DNA from: Leptodontidium sp. MPI-SDFR-AT-0119 | Lineage: Eukaryota; Ascomycota; Leotiomycetes; Helotiales; Leptodontidiaceae | Length of the DNA: 64,000 nt | Direction: 5' to 3' | Assembly: GCA_020726505.1 (NCBI GenBank) | Contig: JAHLEZ010000006.1 | Location: 868,001-932,000 of the forward strand | Shown here: positions 56,565 through 64,000 of the stretch, one piece after another | Position numbering within the stretch: the first letter of the stretch is position 1 | Layout: each line of letters begins with the position of its first letter | Program-made: the position numbers and the translations under genes | The notes under the pieces: model-generated | Told to the model about the DNA's origin: nothing | Seen by the model: only the letters and a program-made list of their open reading frames with translations | Databases searched by the model: none

Positions 56565-57629
56565 TGGGTCAAATACGAGGAGAGACGAGGAGGTTCGAGG
56601 CGCCGCCCTGTTACCTCGCTCCTTCTGGGGAGCGTCTCTACCGGAAGTGAATGAAGTTGATATCAGCTGAGAAAGAGGACCTAGTTTGATGTATGCCTAA
56701 AGGGCCCGATTAGCCCACACGATGCTTGGTGTGACGGGTTTCTCATTGGGGGAAATAGAAAGAATCAGGGTCTGTATTACGATGTGGTTGATGGGTTACT
56801 AATTCAATTGATGGAAGGGAAGCCAAGAAGCTGATTTTGCAAGGCAATGTGGTTGGTGAGTTGTTATCCCGTCGCGAGCAGAGCAAGCACCAGAATTTGT
56901 ACCATGGCGTGGTTGATGACTTGATATTTTCCAGTGAGCTACGCTTACCGGGCCAGAGAGATATTTCTGGCATGCATCTCCGAATGCCAATGCAATAGCT
57001 GAGGAAATCCAACTCATCTGCTCGTTGTGAGTTCAATCAACTCAGTCTAGTTAGCGGGATAGCAACATTGAATAAATTGCACTAGTGGCCTCTACCGAAG
57101 CACAACTTATACTGCATTGGAAAGTTGTGTCCCAATAAGCCGTAAAGCTCTTGAATCTTTGTCTTCTGAGTTGATCCATTTTTGTTTTCGATGTCGCGTA
57201 TTCGTGGTATTGCCTTGGATGGTCAAGGTCTCTGATGAAAAGCTAACCAGCATATGTGGGGTAAGGAGAGTGGAGTCCCAGCTTAAGCGGGGATATTCTC
57301 AGCACCAAGGAGCTGTGCCTTCAAATAACATACATAAAGCCGCCCTGATATGGATTATATCTCTAGGACTGTCCACCCCCCCCTCGCCTGATCTCTGCAG
57401 CTGGCATTCGTGATATTTGCCACACCGCTCAACATCGTGGTCTTCCGCTAGTTAGAGCGCCCGTCGCCCCCTCCACAGCTTATCTCAGCTCGTATCACTT
57501 GGCCCAAGAGTATGTATCTGTGAACCTGCGCATTTTGGAAAGGAAGGTCGTGGCTTCAAGAGGATTTTTGAAGGGCTTGGCTTCTTTATCAAGAATGAGT
57601 CTCATGTCGAACAGCGGGACAGTTGATTC
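56565..57629. other. Intergenic, no supported gene
   Basis: Open frames at 56743-57036 (-) and 57117-57413 (+) have no family resemblance. No repeats were recognised. Confidence 0.4.
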
Positions 57630-58024
57630 TTACAAATCGCCTTGTTCATTGCGACGAATGCGATAAATTTCATGGGGTAGATTTAGAAACTCCCCACTGT
57701 CAAGCATATCCTTCTCGATGTCTATAATGATGTGAAAAGAGGTCTGCTGCAGTTCAGGGGACTGAAAGGGCTCGATATAGGCGTAGTGTTTCTCTGCTTC
57801 GTATTCATTGGTGGGGCGTTTGCGAACAAAAGATATGCCTTGATGGCATCAACATACTCCGAAAACTGGCGACCTTCAAAATCGCTAACCTTAAGCCTCA
57901 AGACTGCTCTTTTGGCTTCGTTGTCGAAGGACGTTGCTGAGGTGTCGGATGCCATGATGTTTGTTTTGGCCGTCGTCGGTGACACACTTTCCCCCGCATT
58001 TTCTGGGTCGGCGGCATAAGTCAT
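57630..58024 (-). pseudogene. Small unknown protein, about 131 residues, frameshifted at a C run
   Basis: From ATG 58024 the frame reads MTYAADPENAGESVSPTTAK, a second Met (MASDTSATSFDNEAK), then RLKVSDFEGRQFSEYVDAIK, and drifts out of frame. One added base at the minus-strand C4 run (plus GGGG 57813-57816) continues as NEYEAEKHYAYIEPFQSPEL, then FHIIIDIEKDMLDSGEFL and LPHEIYRIRRNEQGDL and a stop at 57630. Both halves look like one compact mixed alpha/beta protein. I do not recognise it. It may resemble NTF2- or BTB-like small fungal proteins, but that is not supported. Alternative: a recently disabled gene. Confidence 0.45.
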
Positions 58025-59262
58025 GGCTCAGCGCTAAGCCTAAAGTACATTCCACTTCGTGCTCCTCTCCCCCCCATATTTCAACACTTTGCAGCCTTGC
58101 CCATTTCAATCCAAACCTTGAACTCCCTTGACAGTCAGCCATTTCTCAGCCTTCTTCCTGCCTCTCTCATATTCTCACCTTCAAGTTCCCGTAATCTCTA
58201 CCGAAGTGCCTCGTGAATTTCAAGGTCAACTGCTCAAGCCTGGCTGGTGCACTGGGAGTCAGAGCTGCTTTGCATGACAACACGCGAGTCTTTATTTTAT
58301 TATTTTTTCTGCGCTCCACTACAAGCTACAACTCCATTCTCTTCAAACCCTCAAAGCGGAAAATTTGTTTAGCTGGTCAACTGGCACGTTGGTCTAGCCG
58401 CATGCCGCCCCTTGTCCCGGGCTGTCAACGTATGCACATGCAACGCAGTGCAGAACCTCAAACGCATGCTCCTTCCCCTTCCAGAATAGGGGCAAATCTT
58501 GGGCAGTCTATCAACCCCAAACCAGATGGCGATCACACCCCCAGAATGCATATGGCTTGATCAGATAAAAAACCAATTCGGCACCATTTGACGCCACTTC
58601 AACGACCTGGAAGTGCGGGGGACAGAAACCTATTGCCAAGTCCTCGAGTTGTGCCGCATCTTCTAGAATTCTAGAACGGTCAAATCCGCTCTGTGTTTTC
58701 GAATTCTTTATAAGTTCTAATTATTCTCAGTGGACGGGTTATCACCTTAACTGCCATTCAAAACAGGTCTGCCCAAAGCCTGTAAGAGCCTGTAGCGAGA
58801 GCCTAATTAAGCGAATAATTCGCCCCCTTAGCGTGCATGCCCTGTAATTTGGGTGACCTTAGCGCCTCTCTTCAGCGCAGCACCCTGAAAAGACCTGTAT
58901 GTGGCAGTTAAGGGGATACCTCGCTCGGTATGATATAGCCGGGTTTGTTGGTCCCAGCAGCAATCCAACCCCACAAACTCAATTGGACCTTCACATGTCG
59001 CACGTTCTACTGTACTAGTGATGCATCTCGGCGCCATTAACCAGGGCACAATCGGTCCGGTCCTTTGTAGAGTTCACCAAAACCGTTGCAAGTGTTGCGC
59101 TAGAAGCCTGACCCCAGTTTCACCTGCCAAAATAGTCCGAACTATCGGGAATAGTCCCCCATTGCCATACGGGAATACTCTCGGAAACCACGGATGGATG
59201 GATAATGATAAGAAAGCTGTTTCCCACTCCCATTAAGATGGCAATTGCTTCGTCTAAATGAA
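58025..59262. other. Intergenic, no gene seen
   Basis: This is 1.2 kb of upstream region for genes on both sides. Short open frames at 58213-58560 and 59018-59236 are unsupported. Confidence 0.4.
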
Positions 59263-60615
59263 ATGGCGGAAGTTCGAGTACCTGGGGACCGCAGTCTTTC
59301 GGTGCGGGCCGTAGCAGGCACTTTTGGTGTCCTGGCCTGGATATCAGTTGGCCTGCGATGTTATGTTCGATTGAAATTTGTCAAATCTTTTGGATGGGAT
59401 GATGGACTTATGGTTCTAGCATTGGTGCGTTTATCCTTAGGTCTGCTTCCCGGACCTCTCTGACGTGTGGGCAATGTAGGCTTTTTATACCGTGTTAACT
59501 GTTTGTATGGTTACGGCCAGCTTTTATGGAACAGGACAGCACGAGGCAAATCTCACAGCGGAGCATATCGTTATTGCCAAAAGAGTACGACGCATACAAC
59601 CTCCTTGAATGTTTTCAGTTTACTAATATCGTCGGTATAGCTCTGGTGGCTCTGTGAAGTCGCGTATGGCTTCACCTCGATGGCTCTCAAAGCTTCCATT
59701 TGCATCTTCCTTTTACGGATCACCGTCAAGAAACTCCATAGGTGGATTCTCTATTCGGTCATGGCAGTGACTCTTCTCACCGGGCTCGTCCTCTCGCTTG
59801 TCCTTCTCTTACAGTGCCGCCCACTCCCTTATTTCTGGGACAAGAGTCTACATGGGACATGTATCGATTGGCAGGTAATCATCGCCATGAGCTGGCTTTA
59901 TAGTATCTGCGCTGGCACGTGCGATTTTACGGTTGGCCTGCTTCCCATCTTTTTGGTCCGGAATTTGCAGATGAAGACACGGACGAAGGTTCTGGTGGCG
60001 GGTATTCTTGGCATTGCTTGCATTGCAAGCTCCGCTACCATTATTCGATTGCCCTTTCTCCACACATTTGCGGATTCTGACTGGCTCTGTCAGTCTTCCC
60101 TCACTCTCGCGTTTCTTTTCATTTTCGTGCAGGGCACTGACTTTATTCTCAGGGGCCACTACCGACATCGCATTATGGACAGATATTGAAGTTGGGCTCG
60201 GCATTTTTGCTAGTACGTATCTTCTCTAAACGCGTTTTGTTCTACTCGAGAACTATTAACTCAAATAATTGTAGGCTGCCTCGCCACGCTTCGCCCACTC
60301 TTACGAATTCTACGTAATAGACCTCCGTTGAAGTCTTCGGATGCCAACCAGCACTCGGATAACCACAATCGATCAGGAGGGAATACCTTTAGGCGCATAG
60401 AGGAAGGTGGGGGACAAAAATTCCGACCTCAAAATATGGGTATCACTATGACTACCATTCATACCAACGCCGGAGGATACGATGGCAATGGCAGCGACGA
60501 TCATCTCAATAAGTCCCAGCCCCCGCTCCCTGGAGACGAAAATCCAAAGCAGAATTATATAGTACAGAAGAGTTTTTATATTACGTCGGAGAGTTTGCCT
60601 TTGGAGCATGTCTAG
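59263..60615 (+). CDS. SAT4/rhodopsin-like fungal integral membrane protein, 371 aa
   Basis: Five exons: 59263..59424, 59480..59584, 59641..60088, 60153..60212 and 60275..60615, all in phase. The introns have good donors and a TACTAAT branch site in the second. The protein has seven predicted helices. It starts RAVAGTFGVLAWISVGLRCY with KSFGWDDGLMVLAL, then AKRLWWLCEVAYGFTSMALK, CRPLPYFWD, DWLWATTDIALWTDIEVGLG and IFASCLATLRPLLR. These are the signature blocks of the fungal SAT4/Pth11-related 'rhodopsin domain' proteins. A polar cytosolic tail follows. Members occur in many accessory loci and secondary-metabolite clusters, and some act as surface sensors; the role here is unknown. The apparent frame continuation past 60088 is an intron. 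Confidence 0.88.
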
Positions 60616-61232
60616 CGATGTTTCGTAGGTCAGCGGCTAAAATAAAAACAATGCATTTCTGAAGGGTAACCTGCTTGTTCCCTTCACAAAGCCTTTTGCA
60701 GAAGTCTTTCGGTGCTAAAGCTTCAAAAGTCGAGGTGGAATCAGGCAGTAGACGAGAGCCCTTTAGCTATTTCTAGAATGCAGGGTCATAGGGTCTCTTT
60801 CTCCCTCCTGATACGCTACATCGACAAAGCAAGACCATTATATGCCTCTCGAAGACGGGCAAGATGTAGGTGAAAGACGGCTATATCCCAGTAATGGACG
60901 AAGCAATGATGCGTCCCTTCGAAACCTTCCCCAACCCATCCGTCTCATTTGTCCAAACTTAATTTCCGTGGCGCAAGGAGACAAAAACAACGCACACGTA
61001 GGTTCGACATCATGGTGCGGATATACGAGGGAGGGTTGGAGGGAGTGCTGACCTTTGCCTCTGAGCGGCTGTCCAACTTTCAACTCGAATGCTTAAAGCA
61101 GACACACTCCCCCCATATCTGCTTCAGAAATCGCCCAGCTCGAACAAATTCGATAAAGGTAATCAAAACCCATGCTTGCACACTTGTATTTATCTCGCAC
61201 CACTACTTGATCTCAGCACATCGGCCTTTCAA
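60616..61232. other. Intergenic, no gene seen
   Basis: This is presumed promoter and leader of copy 4 of the small-protein family. No supported frame. Confidence 0.4.
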
Positions 61233-61764
61233 ATGTACCACTCTGCCATGGCTGCTGCTGGTGGTGGGCCTGTCGCCGGCCAAGACAGGACCCTGAACAC
61301 CAAGAAAGGGTACTGTCACTCCCTCCCGTAGCGTAGAATACTTGTCTATGTATAACATGCACTAATTGACAATCAACCACAGGCACACTTCGTCCGATAC
61401 CCTTCACACCTCCAATGCCGGCCTACAAGTCTCTACAGCAGCCAACCATGATGTTCCCCTCGAGCCTGCCACTGGCAGCCCTTCCATCTCGAGTGCATAC
61501 ATCCACGACCAGGCGTCCACTAGTAGCCTCTTGGTTAACGCAGGTTCATGCATCTCCGTATCAGAGACCAGCCACATCCCTATCGGCGACGGACATACTT
61601 CTCACAACCCAGCTCAAGGTACCTCGCTCTTCTCAGTCAATAACGGCGGAAGCACTGTTCCACCCAGCATTCGTTCGAACACACTCAACCAATACACTTC
61701 CCAGCCCCAAATCTGGCTCTACGAAACCTCTCCCACGAACCAAACACTAGCCGAGCATCTCTAA
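61233..61764 (+). CDS. YETS/AERLEK-motif small protein, copy 4, 152 aa, C-terminally clipped
   Basis: Exons 61233..61309 and 61383..61764, phase-2 intron of 73 nt. The start is MYHSAMAAAGGGPVAG (an internal Met at 61248 is possible). The middle is Ser/Thr/His-rich without signal peptide. The end is SQPQIWLYETSPTNQTLAEH, then Leu and two consecutive TAA codons (61762-61767). Immediately after them, in the same frame, comes TNWEDNYP, which matches the KSNW part of the family motif. So the motif is present but its last third lies behind stop codons. Either a recent nonsense change or a naturally shorter product. Unknown function. Confidence 0.55.
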
Positions 61765-61767
61765 TAA

Positions 61768-63038
61768 ACCAACTGGGAGGACAACTACCCAGCTCCAGCT
61801 ACAGCACCCGCTAACTGCCGCACCCACACAAGCGAGATGTGAGAAGATCGCAAGGGGCGGGCCGAGCTTTCGGCCTGGTCTGAGCTGGATATCCATCTCG
61901 CTAACGGATTCAGCAACACGATCAAGGGAATATGAAGGGAATTGCGGTGCTGCAGTGCTGCGCCCCTTACAGTTTGATGGTACGAGTGATGCATTGAAGG
62001 AGAAAATACAATCGGACAATCAATGACTCTTGACCTAACTTAACGATTAACCCAAAATCAAAACTTCCTCGACAGCTAAACCTTGGCAGGATATTCGTAT
62101 CGGGATATGACCATAAAATATTCGGAGAATGAATGACTTTTCAAGTCCCTACCCGAGCCGGATGGAAACACCTATCCCACCTCCTCTCACCAGTTTCGAA
62201 CTTCGTAAGTTCCAAACCGATCTCAGCACATTGAATGTACTTTTACACCGAATTCGAGACGGGCAATTCAAGGGCCTTTACATGCACTTGCATCCTCTTG
62301 CTTTTCTCTCCTCCTCACCCTCTCATCCAATCATCCAATCCAATCCCGATGAAGTTCTGATCAATTCAATACAATTCAATCAAATCCGAAGTCAGCTAGT
62401 GTAGGACGCCTTGTTCCCACCCTTCATGTTCATATTCACGTATTCTCGCTACAGCATAACGTAAACCGAACCAAAACAAAACACAATATAACAAAACATA
62501 ATTATCCAATCCAATCCAATACAGAATGAAAACAAAACAAATGGCAAGAGATTCAAGCGAAATCACAACCCTCAAAATGAAGGGGCTTCGGAAAGTCTCA
62601 CTTCATTCCATGTTCTCCTATCCTATCCTACGATATCTATAACATCCAACATCCCACATGGCCCATCCACATAAATATTCTCCCACTTCTCCCTCCCTTC
62701 CTCTCCTCCCAATTCTCTCTCCCCCCCATCAAGCCGAAGAAAAAACAAACACTATAGCACACTCGCTCGCTCGCTTTCAACCTAACCCAACGATCGATGT
62801 GATGAGAAAAATCCACATCTGTACCTTTCCATTCATCCAAAACGCCGAACCCAATGCGCCCGCCTCCATCTCAATGCAATTGATAGATTGATTCTTCGCC
62901 TTAATTACGCAGTACGCACGCGCGCTCCTAGCAAAACAGGCCAGGCTCATCCATCAGTCTAAAGATTCAAACTTCCTTCTTCAACTCTCCTCTTCTCTCT
63001 TATCTTCTCCTGATACCAAAGCAACTCAAGTCCCCAAG
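61768..63038. other. Intergenic, simple-sequence-rich
   Basis: This 1.3 kb contains TCCAA-type repeats near 62330-62350 and 62500-62520 and CT-rich tracts near 62680-62730. An open frame at 62129-62404 is not family-like. The 3' end of the terminal gene adjoins. Confidence 0.45.
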
Positions 63039-64000
63039 TTAATCACTCTTCCCACCCTTCGTCCCAGCCGTAGCCCTACCCCTAATCAAACCATCCAAAT
63101 CTTCCCTGCCAGTCCCAACCGGGGCATCCGATCTAATCCTGCCAGGACTAAGTTCAAAGCCCCTCCCATCATCACTCCCCGTGCCATCAAGCAACTCAAT
63201 CAGGTCAGGCTGGGCTTCGATCCTCCCACCCCCCTTCGGCGTCCCAGGAGTAATAGTAGCCATCCGTCTAACCCACCCCTCAATAGCAGCCGCCGCGTTC
63301 TCAAGTCCAAGACCTTGTCCTGCACTCGGCGTCGCAGAACCGCTATCGGGATGGTTATACAAGACGCTTCCTCCTTCGGCAATACTAGCCAGGTCGTCTG
63401 AGAAGCCGAAATGGGCCGTCTCGCCACCGAGGATCGAGCGCGAGGGTAAGGATTCCATCGTGAGACCTGGGATGTGTTTTCGTGCCCAGGAGTTCAACCC
63501 GTCGTTCCCGGGGCCGGGACGACGTACGTTCTTCCCAAATGTTCCGACGCCGCCAGGCCCGCGCATCCAACCTAGTCTGTCTGCTGCTTCGCCTACGCTT
63601 TCACGGCGAGAGCGTGTGCTGGATTTGAGAGGGGGGAAATAACTACCTATCGAGCCGATGGGTAGTGAGGGTCGGGGACCAAGGTTACTTGATTGCCGTG
63701 ATGGGGTGCTGGAAGTACTAGTCGTTTGGTCATTTGACATAGACTGAGATAGTCGAGGGAATTCAGATGATCCTCGAGGTGTTGAAGCGATGGAAGGCGT
63801 TACTAAACTCTTTCTCCTCCGCGGTGGGAAATATCCTAATGTTTTCCGAGGCATTCGACCTATCTCGACTGGTTTCGAATTCGGCGATGAGTCGATGAGG
63901 ACCCAACGTACATGCACCCAGGGGTTCTCATTCTCTTCGGGAAGTTCTGCAGACTTCCCGTTTTGGGTAGAGGTTCCTGGCCATGATGTGCTTCCATTTG
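63039..64000 (-). CDS. Partial gene, disordered C-terminal region, 5' end beyond window
   Basis: A minus-strand frame runs uninterrupted from the right edge to the stop at 63039 (about 320 codons visible). It opens with SWPGTSTQNGKSAELPEENE, then NPWVHVRWVLIDSSPNSKPV and GRMPRKTLGYFPPRRRKS. The rest is rich in Ser, Gly, Pro and Arg, with short hydrophobic islands (DRLGWMRGPGGVGTFGKNVR, LNSWARKHIPGLTMESLPSR, FGFSDDLASIAEGG) and a basic C terminus. Two blocks repeat the theme YFPPRRRKS / SYFPPLKSSTR. No catalytic domain is visible in this part and I do not recognise the family. Coding status is supported by length and regular codon use; the first exon(s) lie outside. Confidence 0.7.
   Translation of the reverse strand, partial: NGSTSWPGTSTQNGKSAELPEENENPWVHVRWVLIDSSPNSKPVEIGRMPRKTLGYFPPRRRKSLVTPSIASTPRGSSEFPRLSQSMSNDQTTSTSSTPSRQSSNLGPRPSLPIGSIGSYFPPLKSSTRSRRESVGEAADRLGWMRGPGGVGTFGKNVRRPGPGNDGLNSWARKHIPGLTMESLPSRSILGGETAHFGFSDDLASIAEGGSVLYNHPDSGSATPSAGQGLGLENAAAAIEGWVRRMATITPGTPKGGGRIEAQPDLIELLDGTGSDDGRGFELSPGRIRSDAPVGTGREDLDGLIRGRATAGTKGGKSD

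Noticed and set aside
60089..60189. Continuation of the SAT4-like exon through LCQSSLTLAFLFIFVQGTDF
   Set aside because: GTCAGT to CTCAG is an intron; removing it restores the conserved DWLWATTDIALW block.
11740..61767. RIP (repeat-induced point mutation) as the cause of the stop codons
   Set aside because: The TGG to TAG change fits the RIP direction, but surrounding sequence is not AT-shifted and only isolated codons are affected; not enough to claim RIP.
38695..62000. Transposon or Starship-like element as carrier of the accessory block
   Set aside because: No transposase, reverse transcriptase, tyrosine recombinase, long terminal repeat or inverted repeat was recognised in the window.
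62330..62530. Regular TCCAA spacing considered as a CRISPR-like or satellite array
   Set aside because: Short imperfect microsatellite units without spacers; CRISPR is not expected in a fungal nuclear genome.

Overview
The window is nuclear DNA of a filamentous ascomycete (Pezizomycotina; Leotiomycetes is my guess from overall protein flavour, not demonstrated). The signs are short introns (mostly 47-60 nt) with GTRNGT donors, CTRAC/CTGAC branch sites and YAG acceptors, an intronless-type tRNA-Ile(AAT), long pyrimidine-rich leaders, and fungal protein families such as SET3, ALG7, ARG2, ARV1, VMA9, a vacuolar Atg22-like transporter and a SAT4-like membrane protein.

Left part (about 0.3-38.7 kb) is mostly ordinary core gene space. 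In order: EBP-type sterol isomerase (-), SET3 PHD/SET regulator (+), ALG7 GlcNAc-1-P transferase (-), an AA8-AA12 secreted oxidoreductase that carries a stop and a frameshift (+), a conserved unknown nuclear-looking protein (+), a GNAT acetyltransferase (-), tRNA-Ile (-), a divergent dihydroxyacetone-kinase pair in which one gene holds the DhaL domain and the other the catalytic DhaK domain, an Atg22-like transporter (-), a BAR protein (-), N-acetylglutamate synthase ARG2 (-) sharing a promoter region with a 6PGDH-like dehydrogenase (+), VMA9 (+), ARV1 (-), a frameshifted conserved unknown (+), a GT31-like glycosyltransferase (-), a small membrane ORF (-) and a Ser/Thr-stalk membrane protein (+).

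Right part (about 38.7-62 kb) is gene-poor and accessory in character. It contains a type-B carboxylesterase (-), a 2-oxoglutarate/Fe(II) oxygenase (+), a SAT4/rhodopsin-like membrane protein (+), degraded coding relics, and, most strikingly, five same-strand members of a small-protein family that I do not recognise. Four of these have the same gene plan (first exon of 47-77 nt, one phase-2 intron, one long second exon) with fast-diverging middles, and all five share a C-terminal motif close to QLQxWxYETSxxxxTxAERLEKxNW. I regard this family as the best candidate for something undescribed. A disordered, partly visible gene (-) runs off the right edge.

A cross-cutting oddity is that five or six coding regions need exactly one added base to restore a family-like reading frame, several at G/C homopolymers. 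That looks more like base loss in the assembly than biology, and it affects how every 'pseudogene' here should be read.
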